Shown here piece by piece: positions 7,817-16,272 of a stretch of 43,129 nucleotides of DNA. The position numbers and the translations under genes were made by a program. Below the pieces are notes generated by a model. The model saw only the letters and a program-made list of their open reading frames with translations, was not told the origin of the DNA and ran no database searches. Source of the stretch: Gammaproteobacteria bacterium (lineage in GTDB: Bacteria > Pseudomonadota > Gammaproteobacteria > Pseudomonadales > Azotimanducaceae); NCBI GenBank assembly GCA_018647445.1, contig JABGTE010000227.1, positions 1 to 43,129 of the forward strand. The letters run 5' to 3'. Position 1 is the stretch's first letter. Each line of letters begins with the position of its first letter.

Positions 7817-7861
7817 TGCGCTTAAAGATAATATTGAGCTTTGGCATCTAAGAGTCATGAC

Positions 7862-8542
7862 ATGATCAATCTGTATACCGCACCAACGCCCAACGGCCAT
7901 AAAGCTTCTGTTACCTTAGAAGAGCTAGGCTTGCCCTATCACTGCCATGCCATCAACTTGTCTGCAAATGATCAAAAGACTTCGGCCTTTCTCGCCCTGA
8001 ATCCAAATGGCAGGATTCCCGTGATCCAAGATTCTGAAGCCGATGTTGTCGTTTTTGAGTCAGGCGCCATCATGATCTATTTGGCTGAGAAAACAGGCCA
8101 GCTTTTGCCCACCTCAGGGGCACGGCGATACGAGGTCCTGCAATGGCTTATGTTCCAAATGGGCGGAATAGGGCCGATGATGGGTCAAGCCAATGTATTC
8201 TACCGATATTTTCCTGAAAAAATTCAGCCCGCCATTGACCGCTATCAAAACGAAAGCCGACGGCTGTTCGAAGTGCTGGATACCGCGCTTAAGGATGCCG
8301 AATGGTTGGCCGGGGACTTCTCCATTGCGGATATCGCAAACTGGTGCTGGGTTCGAACTTATCGGTGGAGCGGTGTTTCGCGTGACGACCTACCGAATCT
8401 GGACCGTTGGCTCACCCAGATGAAATCCCGGCCCGCCTGCAGAGCAGGCATTAACGTACCCGCCGCCGCACCGAAAAAGATACTCACGGGCGAGGCCCTC
8501 GACAACTTTGCCAAAGGCGCGCAAACCATTCTGCAGACTTGA
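7862..8542 (+). CDS. Glutathione S-transferase family protein (YfcG/YghU-like)
   Basis: A 226-residue soluble protein with an N-terminal thioredoxin-like domain (about residues 1-85) and an all-alpha C-terminal domain. [12 protein letters not shown] and [13 protein letters not shown] are the cis-proline and glutathione-binding ESxAI segments typical of the disulfide-bond reductase-like nu-class GSTs YfcG and YghU. The sequence also has [13 protein letters not shown] near the N-terminus, where those enzymes bind glutathione. I chose ATG 7862 rather than an in-frame TTG seven codons earlier because it matches the family N-terminus. Tail-to-tail with the luciferase-like gene, nine bases apart. 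Role is likely in thiol redox or detoxification. Confidence 0.88.
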   Translation: MINLYTAPTPNGHKASVTLEELGLPYHCHAINLSANDQKTSAFLALNPNGRIPVIQDSEADVVVFESGAIMIYLAEKTGQLLPTSGARRYEVLQWLMFQMGGIGPMMGQANVFYRYFPEKIQPAIDRYQNESRRLFEVLDTALKDAEWLAGDFSIADIANWCWVRTYRWSGVSRDDLPNLDRWLTQMKSRPACRAGINVPAAAPKKILTGEALDNFAKGAQTILQT

Positions 8543-8551
8543 AAGCTCGAC

Positions 8552-9454
8552 TCAATAAATCGACAGGAATTCTTCAAATGCCACCATTTGACCGCCGCTG
8601 GTTGACGAGGGCACGATAATCGGCGTTTTAATCCCGGCATCAAACCAAGCCTCGATCCCTTCTCTAACCATAGCGGCCGTGCCAAACAACGTCGTATCCG
8701 CAAGCCAGCGATCGGTTAAAAAGTGCGGTACCCGATCCCGTTCTCCGGCGGCAAGCGCCGCTTCAATACCCACCATTTCTTCTTCATAACCTGCAGCTTT
8801 CCAGTAAGCTCGATAGTTCGGGAGCATCGCATAAGAAGTTAAGGTCCGACGATTGACGGCTTTAGCAGCCTCGAGGTCATCTGAGATACAGGTTGGAATC
8901 ATGTTACCGATAAAGAAATCATCACTGGCGCGCGTTTCGTCAGTCAAACACCCTAAAGATGTGCCCATATGCGAGCGAGCACCATTGGCAAACACCATGC
9001 CATCACCAATTTCTTCCGCCAGCTGAATCATCTTATTCCGAAGCGTTGCCAGGACAATCGGCGGCATGGGCCCAACCCTCGGGACTGCTTTTAGCTCTTC
9101 GACAAACACTCGCGTATCGGATAATGGCTTGCCACTACTGAGACCCCGTGACTTTAAGGCTGGCGCATGACTCACGCCGATGCCGAACCGAAATCGGCCC
9201 TTTGAAATTTCATGAAGGTACCCAGCAGTACTCGCAAAATCGACAACCTGCCGAAAATAGATCGGCATAATACTGGTTCCAATTTCAATCTCATTGGTCA
9301 CATGTGCGAGCGACTGACAGAGCGCCAGCGAATCGCCCAGACTCGGTGCATAAATACCGGAATAACCGCGTTTTTCTATTTCTTGGGCAAGTTCTAAGGT
9401 TGTTTGTCGGCGGCCGGGAACAGCCGCTAGGCTTAAAGCAGGCAAACGGGGCAT
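8552..9454 (-). CDS. LLM-class (luciferase-like) F420-dependent oxidoreductase
   Basis: A 300-residue TIM-barrel protein of the bacterial luciferase-like superfamily. The N-terminal RGYSGIYAPSLGD, the segment IGTSIMPIYFRQV and FRFGIGVSHAP are typical of the F420-using branch (methylene-H4MPT reductase and F420-dependent dehydrogenase relatives), rather than the FMN monooxygenases. AGGAGG lies five bases before ATG 9454. The gene follows the globin-like ORF by 15 bases on the same strand and is probably cotranscribed with it. With F420 biosynthesis 4 kb away, F420 is the expected cofactor, but FMN cannot be excluded. Substrate unknown. Confidence 0.85.
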   Translation of the reverse strand: MPRLPALSLAAVPGRRQTTLELAQEIEKRGYSGIYAPSLGDSLALCQSLAHVTNEIEIGTSIMPIYFRQVVDFASTAGYLHEISKGRFRFGIGVSHAPALKSRGLSSGKPLSDTRVFVEELKAVPRVGPMPPIVLATLRNKMIQLAEEIGDGMVFANGARSHMGTSLGCLTDETRASDDFFIGNMIPTCISDDLEAAKAVNRRTLTSYAMLPNYRAYWKAAGYEEEMVGIEAALAAGERDRVPHFLTDRWLADTTLFGTAAMVREGIEAWFDAGIKTPIIVPSSTSGGQMVAFEEFLSIY

Positions 9455-9469
9455 AAGATCCTCCTAATT

Positions 9470-9913
9470 TTAATCTATATTATTTCCAAGCGCAGTCGCA
9501 CAGCCGTTTTTGATTAAGGCACTGTCAATAGCCGTCGTCAGCGCATTTAAACGACGCGATATAGCCGCTTCAACGGCTGGACTCCACACCCGAGCGGCGC
9601 TCAAACGGAGTGTTTGTAAAAATACGTCGCTTAAGACGTTATACATTTCAGGCAGCACAAAATATGAATTGGCATGGGTCTTCGTTTCAAACACCAAGTA
9701 GTCGCCATCGCTCGCCGCGACGTCTTCGGCTAACAAGAGCCGATAAATTTCCGCCATCATTTTGCCTCGCACGCCCTCGTCAACATGGCTCATAAGCTGG
9801 CCGGCGTCTGCCATCGTTTCATAAAAGTTCCTGTATACCAAATTATTAAGTTCTGGATCGTCGTCTGCCGCACATTCAAGCGCACGCTCTATTAGCTCTT
9901 GTTCGACCGACAT
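9470..9913 (-). CDS. Small globin-like protein (putative heme protein)
   Basis: A 147-residue, predicted all-helical protein with the pattern of a single-domain bacterial globin: NLVYRNFYETM near residues 24-34, a helix around 46-62, a candidate proximal histidine at 80 in THANSYFVLPEMY, and W110 in ARVWSPAVEAAI, where bacterial globins commonly have WTPE. The distal position is not clear by eye. No signal peptide or membrane segment. It sits 15 bases upstream of the luciferase-like oxidoreductase and is likely cotranscribed. The assignment rests on pattern resemblance, so it is moderate; otherwise it would be a conserved hypothetical protein. Confidence 0.6.
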   Translation of the reverse strand: MSVEQELIERALECAADDDPELNNLVYRNFYETMADAGQLMSHVDEGVRGKMMAEIYRLLLAEDVAASDGDYLVFETKTHANSYFVLPEMYNVLSDVFLQTLRLSAARVWSPAVEAAISRRLNALTTAIDSALIKNGCATALGNNID

Positions 9914-9989
9914 TCTACTGATTCCAATTTAGGTAGGCTAAGCCCAGACCAATTGACTATAATCATATTTCTAATGGAGGTACAAATTA

Positions 9990-10694
9990 ATGGTCCGTAG
10001 AAAGTCGTTCGTACATCAACAAAAACTCATGGTCGCCGGCTTCGTTGTCACGATCCTGGCCCTTATAGCCTACCTAACCCTTGAGACCGTTACCGATGAG
10101 GGCGCCCAGGGTGATTTCATTGCGGGCGTCCACTATGTTGAACTGGATAAACCCCGACGCATTCGAGGCGATGCCATCGAAGTGATGGAGTTTTTTTCCT
10201 ATGGTTGTATCTTCTGCTATCGATTTGACGAGGACCTGCAAGATTGGGCGCGCGGCAAGGGCGATCAAATTCAGTTGACCCAGACGCCGCTCATCGGCTC
10301 AGATCAATGGCGATTATTGGGGGCGCACTTTTATGCCCTGCAAGACCTTGACGCCCCGGCCGCATTACACCAAGGCACCTTTAGGGCCATCCATGACTTG
10401 GGACGAAAACTCAACAACCCTGAGGATCTTGCGGATTTTGTCGCCAGTAATTCTGATATCGAGGCCGATCGGTATCAGATTCAGATCGCGTCGGCCGCGG
10501 TCAAAACGAAAGTCAGTCTAGCGGATCGACTGTCTCGGCAAGCCCGCATCACCTCGGTACCGCAATTGGTCGTTCAAGGCCGATATCGAATTAGCAGTAC
10601 AGTTGATGTTGGGCCGAGCCGAATGTTGGAAGTTGCAGATCACCTGATCGAAAAAATTAAAGCTGAACGCCTTGCCAAACGCGAGGCGCCTTGA
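9990..10694 (+). CDS. dsbA: Membrane-anchored DsbA-like thiol:disulfide oxidoreductase
   Basis: A 234-residue periplasmic thioredoxin-fold protein tethered by an N-terminal membrane segment (about residues 13-31). The active site is YGCIFC with cysteines at 73 and 76, followed by an inserted helical domain and the cis-proline loop ITSVPQLVV near residue 190. It is expected to introduce disulfides in exported proteins. The dipeptide between the cysteines is IF rather than the PH of enteric DsbA, so redox potential may differ. AATGGAGG lies 10-13 bases upstream of ATG 9990. It ends two bases from the convergent outer-membrane protein gene. Confidence 0.87.
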   Translation: MVRRKSFVHQQKLMVAGFVVTILALIAYLTLETVTDEGAQGDFIAGVHYVELDKPRRIRGDAIEVMEFFSYGCIFCYRFDEDLQDWARGKGDQIQLTQTPLIGSDQWRLLGAHFYALQDLDAPAALHQGTFRAIHDLGRKLNNPEDLADFVASNSDIEADRYQIQIASAAVKTKVSLADRLSRQARITSVPQLVVQGRYRISSTVDVGPSRMLEVADHLIEKIKAERLAKREAP

Positions 10695-10696
10695 TT

Positions 10697-13090
10697 CTAA
10701 GAGCCAAACCGATATCTGAGCTTAACCACAAAAGCGTCGGTGACGGGCTGCTGATAACTGTCTGAAAAGACCGTTTCGAAATCTCGCTGAAGCAATAAGC
10801 CAGATTGATTCGATTGGCGGGTATACACCACGAACAGATCACTCAGAGGCGCAATCTCCCAGCGGTATCGCCCCTGCAGACTCACCTGTGAGACGGCGAA
10901 ATCGGGCACTCCCGCATCCAAATCAGAACGACGTTGGAGGTCTCCAGGTGTTTCAAGAATGCTGTAAGCGTCTCGCGCACGCGCTTTAACCCCAACCCAC
11001 TGCACCACAAACTTGAGTTGCTGTTTCGCGCTAATAAAATACTCCAATCCAATCCCCGGCGCCCATTGCTCGGCATCAAACGTACTCATCGTTCTATCAC
11101 GGCTATGGAGCAACCAACCCGCTCGATCCAAATAATTAAACATAATGTCGAGCACTAAGCGGTCATCCGGTCGCCAAGTCGCATACAGACTGTAAACAGC
11201 GCTATTGCCGCCCAGCTCCTCTCCCTGAAACCCCAATTTACCCCCAAGACTCAATGGCTTCGAGCGATTCGATGCCCAGCCGATGCTCGCCATTTGGCGC
11301 GCCTTGACCCGATAGGCACCGTTTCCAAAGCTATTGAGGTCATCATAGCTTGCCGCCAACAGATCTAACCGAAGCACAACTTGCGACAAGTTATTCAACA
11401 CACTTTGGTTCGAGACAAACAAACCACCCTGGGTAAAAAGATCTTCAGAGTTTTTCTGGACAAAACCTCGAATATCGAGCTGGTTGGATCGAGCCCAATT
11501 CAGATCAGAGCGCGTTCGCGTGTGCGCCTGACGAATCCGGAAATTGTCATTGCGCTGCAAGAATCCGAGATCACTGACATCAACCGCATCATCAAAGTAT
11601 TCAATACCCAACCGCTGGGTTACCCCCTGCCTAAAGGCGTACTCGAAGTCCACAAAGCCGCCAAACCCACGATCGACGCCATCCTTGTCGGATGTAAACA
11701 CCTGAGCGTCCGCTTTGAACTTTCCGTTTTCACCGAGGTAATGAGCATCAAGGCTCTGAACCAGCGCATCGCCAGCTTCGTTCAACACCATCGTCGACAA
11801 CAGCCCGAATGATTTGTAAGCGCCCCCCGGCTCATCTTCAAATAGGACCCGCGCGACACCATATTCACTCCCAGCACCCACGACCCGACGCGTGCCTTGC
11901 TCGCTTTCAACCAGAAATTCAGGATCGTCCTCGAAAGCCGCCAGTACACCGTATCGGATTCGTCCGCTTTGGCCGGTTACCTTCACCGCCCCGAGCAAAT
12001 CGTTAGGCTGGATTTGATCCTTAGTTCGAGCCGATTCACCTGCTCCCAAGGCGGGCAAAACTGGCTTGCCGCCTATGCGCCGAGTATTCACCAAGGTATA
12101 AGGTGCACCCCTGTTACCGACACCGGCGCCTCGCGTGTCAGCTCGAGGGGAGGCCGTAAATACATCTTGTCCCTCAAGAAAAAACAGGCGTTTCTCTGGG
12201 AAGAACGTCTCGGTTGCGGATAAATTAATGACAACGTCATCTGATTCCGCAACCCCAAAATCCGGATTAATCGTCGCGGTTAATTGTAAATTAGTGGAGG
12301 GTCGCCAGAAAAAATCGGCTCCGGCGCGATAGTTCGTCTTGCCGTCAATTCGATCATGAGTGACAGATGCTGACGGAAAAATACTGTATTGCTGCTGCGG
12401 CTGGACATCATTCACCGAGACCGATTGCAGAGCTGAGATAAACCGTGGCACCGTGTCCGGTAGCGCCGGCCAACTCCAGCGCTCATCTTTATAGGCAACG
12501 AAACGCTCCAAGTACAATCCGATGCGACGCGCACCGGCCTTTTTGGGCATAGACACCACGCCCCAGGGGATGAACATCTCAGCCGCCCATCCTGTTTCCG
12601 TCTCACTGGTCGCCCCTTCCCAGGCCCCGTCCCAGTCACTCGTAAACTGTTTTTCTGGCAGCAAGGTGCCGTCCATTTGCGCGTCACCCAAATTGATGCC
12701 AAACCAATAACCGTAACGTCCCTCACCGGAGGTATCCAAAACCATGCCCACGCTGTCTCGCTTGATTTGACGATTATCTCGGCTGGACAGTCGCGCAATC
12801 AGAGTCTCGGGCGGTTGCTCAACCTGGACCCCCACATAGAGCCCCCGCTGGTTGTAGAACAAACTCACCCAGGTTGCATGCGCCGGCTTAACCAAGGTGT
12901 CTGGCTCGATCACGACAAATTCATCGTACTGATCGAGGCCTGCCCAAACAGCCTCATTCAACCTGCCATCGATTTTTATGACCGCTGAGCGTTCGGCAAT
13001 CTCTAACGTTTCGGTAGGACTCACCGCCACCTGCAGTGCGTGGCTGGGCAGGACGATCAGCAACGCTAAGACAAGAACACTTCGGTTCAT
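10697..13090 (-). CDS. CBM9/DUF5916-like outer-membrane protein
   Basis: A 797-residue exported protein. A signal peptide (residues 1 to about 18, MNRSVLVLALLIVLPSHA) precedes a CBM9-like beta-sandwich starting IDGRLNEAVW, then a long C-terminal region rich in alternating hydrophobic/aromatic strands (for example FELQKFVVQW-like barrel strands, and a last strand ending RYRFGS) that looks like an outer-membrane beta-barrel. This matches DUF5916-type proteins, whose function is unsettled; transport or binding of polymers or hydrolysis products is a guess. I chose ATG 13090 because AGAGGTG precedes it and a signal peptide begins there; upstream ATGs would add 13 residues. Its 3' end is convergent with dsbA. 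Confidence 0.78.
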   Translation of the reverse strand: MNRSVLVLALLIVLPSHALQVAVSPTETLEIAERSAVIKIDGRLNEAVWAGLDQYDEFVVIEPDTLVKPAHATWVSLFYNQRGLYVGVQVEQPPETLIARLSSRDNRQIKRDSVGMVLDTSGEGRYGYWFGINLGDAQMDGTLLPEKQFTSDWDGAWEGATSETETGWAAEMFIPWGVVSMPKKAGARRIGLYLERFVAYKDERWSWPALPDTVPRFISALQSVSVNDVQPQQQYSIFPSASVTHDRIDGKTNYRAGADFFWRPSTNLQLTATINPDFGVAESDDVVINLSATETFFPEKRLFFLEGQDVFTASPRADTRGAGVGNRGAPYTLVNTRRIGGKPVLPALGAGESARTKDQIQPNDLLGAVKVTGQSGRIRYGVLAAFEDDPEFLVESEQGTRRVVGAGSEYGVARVLFEDEPGGAYKSFGLLSTMVLNEAGDALVQSLDAHYLGENGKFKADAQVFTSDKDGVDRGFGGFVDFEYAFRQGVTQRLGIEYFDDAVDVSDLGFLQRNDNFRIRQAHTRTRSDLNWARSNQLDIRGFVQKNSEDLFTQGGLFVSNQSVLNNLSQVVLRLDLLAASYDDLNSFGNGAYRVKARQMASIGWASNRSKPLSLGGKLGFQGEELGGNSAVYSLYATWRPDDRLVLDIMFNYLDRAGWLLHSRDRTMSTFDAEQWAPGIGLEYFISAKQQLKFVVQWVGVKARARDAYSILETPGDLQRRSDLDAGVPDFAVSQVSLQGRYRWEIAPLSDLFVVYTRQSNQSGLLLQRDFETVFSDSYQQPVTDAFVVKLRYRFGS

Positions 13091-13093
13091 ATT

Positions 13094-13100
13094 CACCTCT
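13094..13100 (-). promoter_or_regulatory. Shine-Dalgarno site deciding the start at 13090
   Basis: AGAGGTG on the minus strand lies three bases before the ATG at 13090, directly in front of the signal peptide. The two upstream in-frame ATGs lack such a site. Confidence 0.6.
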
Positions 13101-13254
13101 GGTTTCATTCGAGCCAGCGGGTACATCAACCTGGCTGTCTAAAGATAGTACGCCACGCAGCCTGTAATCAAATTATTAATATCATTGGAAAAGCGACTTG
13201 TTCAACGATCTTTGGATTACTTACCAAAGACCCGCCAGTCAGCTGCCAACACCG

Positions 13255-13273
13255 TGACGGCCTGGTGCCGTCA
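13255..13273 (-). terminator. Hairpin just downstream of the acyl-CoA ligase gene
   Basis: A perfect 7-bp stem TGACGGC/GCCGTCA with a five-base loop starts 11 bases after the ligase stop. Position fits a terminator for the minus-strand operon, but no T-run follows, so it may stop polymerase only weakly or protect the 3' end. Confidence 0.35.
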
Positions 13274-13283
13274 GATGCGCCCG

Positions 13284-14828
13284 CTACTGCGGTGCAGGAC
13301 CGGGATAGGATTCCCGCAGCACTCGCTTGAGCACTTTCCCGTTCGCATTTCTTGGGATCACATCTGTAAACACGACCCCTTTTGGCAATTTAAAGCGCGC
13401 GAGTTTTCCATCGCAAAATTCCAAGATCGCCTCGGCTGAGACCTCCTTTGATGTGGGCACAACAATCGCAAAAGGACTCTCGCCCCACTTCTGACTGGGC
13501 TGGCCAATCACCGCCACTTCAACCACGTCACTATGACTTAAAATAACGTTTTCGATTTCGGCAGGATAAACGTTTTCGCCGCCTGAGATGATCATGTCTT
13601 TGATCCGATCCTGAATATAGACAAAGCCTTCTTCATCAATGGACGCCACATCGCCTGTACGCAACCAACCATCCTGAGTAATGGTGTCGGCTGTCGCCTC
13701 GGGCCGATGCCAATACTGAAGCATAATGTGCCCACCCTTTACCCAAACTTCCCCCTGCACGCCTGGGTCACAGTCAGAGCCCGCATCGTCAACGACACGC
13801 ACTTCAGTGTGAAAAAAAGCTTTGCCAGTTGAACCAATCTTTTGCAAAGCATTCTCGGCACTAATGACGCAGGCAGGCCCGCAGGTTTCGGTGAGACCGT
13901 AGATTTGATGGATTTCAATGCCCAACTTTGAATATTGTTCAATTAAGCTCACGGGGAGCGGCGACGCGCCACTTTGAATCCATCGCAGGTGATCGAATTT
14001 AAACTGATCACGGGGGATCTGAATCATAAAATTAAGCATCGCGGGCACCAATAATGACACGCCGATCGCCTCGTCCTGAATCAATTTCCAGGCGGACATT
14101 GGATCGAACTCGCGCATGACGACACTGGTTGCACCACGATAAATATTCAAAGCAACCGGCGTTAACGCGCCAACATGGAACAAGGGTAACGCCACCAAAT
14201 AACGATCGCCATCGCGCAAGTCGCAGCTGGCCTCGAAGGTCAAAAGGGCCCAAAAAGACGTCGTATGCGAGTGCACCACCCCTTTCGGTAATCCCGTCGT
14301 GCCGGAGGTGTACATGATATACAAAAGGTCATCGCCACTGGCGGTCACCTCAGGTTCAGACGTATTCCCCTGGGCGCACAAAGCAGCATAATCTGTTGCA
14401 AAGTCCAAACACGCCCCAGCACTTGCCACTTCAAGCCAGTGTTGCACATCGGTCTTATCGCCGCGGCCCTGCAAATCCCCCATAACGGTTTGGAATTCTT
14501 GTCCATAGATCATGGTTTCAGCCCCGCTGTCCTTGATAATGAACTCAAGCTCATCCGCTACGAGACGCCAATTCAGCGGTACCACAACCCCGCCAATCTT
14601 TGCGATAGCGATAAATGCTTCAATAAACTCAACGCTATTCATCAAACACAGTGCGACCCGATCACCATGACCCACACCTAAAGCACGAAGCTGATGGCTG
14701 AGCCGATTGGACCGCACATTCAGTTCCGAGAAGGTGAACCTAGCTCCACTCGCAGCATCAACATAGGCCTCTCGATCCGGGCTAATATCCGCACGGCGGG
14801 TTAGGAAAGATCCGATATTCACATTCAT
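13284..14828 (-). CDS. Acyl-CoA ligase (AMP-forming, class I adenylate-forming)
   Basis: A 514-residue enzyme that would activate a carboxylic acid to its acyl-CoA with ATP. It has the AMP-binding P-loop YTSGTTGLPKGVVHSH (about residues 169-184), the IYGLTET motif, the WLRTGDVA hinge region and the C-terminal NANGKVLKRVLRE with its catalytic lysine. Length and motifs fit medium/long-chain or aryl acid ligases; chain length is not deducible. Upstream, 89 bases away on the same strand, is an acyl-CoA dehydrogenase, suggesting an acyl catabolism operon. Starts at ATG 14828 behind AGGGG-like bases. Confidence 0.9.
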   Translation of the reverse strand: MNVNIGSFLTRRADISPDREAYVDAASGARFTFSELNVRSNRLSHQLRALGVGHGDRVALCLMNSVEFIEAFIAIAKIGGVVVPLNWRLVADELEFIIKDSGAETMIYGQEFQTVMGDLQGRGDKTDVQHWLEVASAGACLDFATDYAALCAQGNTSEPEVTASGDDLLYIMYTSGTTGLPKGVVHSHTTSFWALLTFEASCDLRDGDRYLVALPLFHVGALTPVALNIYRGATSVVMREFDPMSAWKLIQDEAIGVSLLVPAMLNFMIQIPRDQFKFDHLRWIQSGASPLPVSLIEQYSKLGIEIHQIYGLTETCGPACVISAENALQKIGSTGKAFFHTEVRVVDDAGSDCDPGVQGEVWVKGGHIMLQYWHRPEATADTITQDGWLRTGDVASIDEEGFVYIQDRIKDMIISGGENVYPAEIENVILSHSDVVEVAVIGQPSQKWGESPFAIVVPTSKEVSAEAILEFCDGKLARFKLPKGVVFTDVIPRNANGKVLKRVLRESYPGPAPQ

Positions 14829-14917
14829 TCAACGCGCCCCTAGGTCTTTGTTATCAGCTCGGCGTGAGCCTACTTTAAACGTCTATCATGCCGTAAGCAT
14901 GGCCGCATAACATACAA

Positions 14918-16069
14918 TCAGCTCACGATACTTCTTGATATTAACTCTTTCATAATTTCGCTGGTGCCACCATAAATTCTTTGAATCCTAGCATCCAAGT
15001 ACGCTCGCGAAATCGGATATTCCGTCATATAACCATAACCGCCAAACATCTGAACGCACTGGTCTGCAACACGCCCCTGCATTTCGCTCGCAGCCAGTTT
15101 CAGCATCGAGGCTTCCGCGCTGGTGAGTTCGCCTGCAATAAATTGCGCCGTGTACTTTTCAGCCATAGCCCGGCAGAGCTCGATATCCGTTTTCATCTCA
15201 GCCAATTTGTAGCGAGAATTCTGGAAACCCGCAACCGCTTGCCCGAAGGCCTGACGCTCGGTGATGTACGCGACCGTTAAATCGAAAGCCCCTTGGGCCG
15301 CCCCGACGCAGCCAACACCGAGAATCAATCGCTCCCGTGGAAGCTCCTTCATCATATTGACGAACCCTTGACCTTCACCACCGAGAATATCCGCTGTGGT
15401 TACAATCAAATCATCAAAAAACAGCTCTGAGGTATCCCCACTATGCAGACCCATCTTGTCTAGATTTCGACCCCGATTGAATCCAGTTGACGCGCAGTCG
15501 ACTGTGAACAACGTCATGCCTTTGGCACCTTGGTTTGGATCTGTTTTGGTTGCCAACACAATAAGATCACAATGTTGGCCATTGGTAATGAACGTTTTTT
15601 GGCCATTAATCTTGAACTGATCTCCGTCGCGGGCTGCATGCGTTTTGATCCGCTGCAGGTCACTACCTGCACTGGGCTCGGTCATGCCAATCGCACCAAC
15701 AATTTCGCCCGAGACCATGCCCGGCAGATATTTTTCTTTCTGAGCCTCGCTGCCAAGGTTCAAAATGTAGGGCGCAACAATATCTGAGTGCACCGATAGG
15801 CCACTCGCAAGCGCGCCAAATCCAAATTTCGAAACCTCGTCAACAACCAAACAGCTTAGCTCAAACGATACGCCATAGCCCCCATAGGCCTCAGGCACAT
15901 CCACACACAAAAAGCCCTGCTCACCGAAGCGGCGCCAAAGCGCTCTGGGCCAAATACCCTCTTTTTCCCAGTCATCGTAATGCGGCGCGACCTCATCCTT
16001 TAAGAAGCGCTGAAGATTATCAACGAATAGGCGCTTTTCTTGAGGATCTAAACTAACAGGCTGATTCAT
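14918..16069 (-). CDS. Acyl-CoA dehydrogenase (long-chain type)
   Basis: A 383-residue FAD enzyme introducing the alpha,beta double bond into an acyl-CoA. Signatures are GAIGMTEPSAGSDLQRI (residues about 135-151) and, near the C-terminus, MFGGYGYMTEYPISRAYLDARIQRIYGGTSEIMKELI-type sequence, given here as GGYGYMTEYP followed by IYGGTSEIM. The glutamate found at this site in medium-chain enzymes is replaced by glycine (YGGTSEI), as in long-chain and isovaleryl enzymes where the base sits elsewhere. It precedes the acyl-CoA ligase on the same strand. Divergent from the MBL-CNB gene across a 203-base gap holding a palindrome. Confidence 0.92.
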   Translation of the reverse strand: MNQPVSLDPQEKRLFVDNLQRFLKDEVAPHYDDWEKEGIWPRALWRRFGEQGFLCVDVPEAYGGYGVSFELSCLVVDEVSKFGFGALASGLSVHSDIVAPYILNLGSEAQKEKYLPGMVSGEIVGAIGMTEPSAGSDLQRIKTHAARDGDQFKINGQKTFITNGQHCDLIVLATKTDPNQGAKGMTLFTVDCASTGFNRGRNLDKMGLHSGDTSELFFDDLIVTTADILGGEGQGFVNMMKELPRERLILGVGCVGAAQGAFDLTVAYITERQAFGQAVAGFQNSRYKLAEMKTDIELCRAMAEKYTAQFIAGELTSAEASMLKLAASEMQGRVADQCVQMFGGYGYMTEYPISRAYLDARIQRIYGGTSEIMKELISRSIVS

Positions 16070-16111
16070 AAAGTCGCTCGATCAAATAGTTGGCGCATAT
16101 TATAAGCTGGT

Positions 16112-16145
16112 CCACACGACATCGTCGAATCTCGACGAAATGTGG
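16112..16145. promoter_or_regulatory. Bipartite palindrome between divergent genes
   Basis: TCGTCGA (16122-16128) and TCGACGA (16132-16138) form a perfect 7-bp inverted repeat with a 3-base centre. A second outer pair, CCACA (16112-16116) and TGTGG (16141-16145), flanks it slightly off-register. It lies 43 bases upstream of the acyl-CoA dehydrogenase start and 128 bases upstream of the MBL-CNB start, where an operator for one or both genes would be expected. Confidence 0.5.
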
Positions 16146-16272
16146 TTTTATGACGCAATAATGACCACGCTTTTACAGGTTGTCTAAGTTGACTCGGGCG
16201 CGCAAAATGTCAGATCGAGCGTGGAATCCGTCTTAAAGTATTATCGGAACACATCCAAAAAAGAGACCGCCT

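Larger units (their letters stand above)
7322..7861. other. 540-base AT-rich intergenic region with DnaA-box-like sites and repeats
   Basis: No gene is supported here. The region holds a group of DnaA-box-like nonamers (7368-7402 and 7559-7567), an AT-rich tract at 7471-7492, an 8-bp inverted repeat 83 bases apart (7551-7558 with 7641-7648), a TTGCG-CA-CGCAA palindrome at 7736-7747 and a 16-bp tandem repeat at 7785-7816. It is clearly more AT-rich than the neighbouring genes. Confidence 0.7.
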
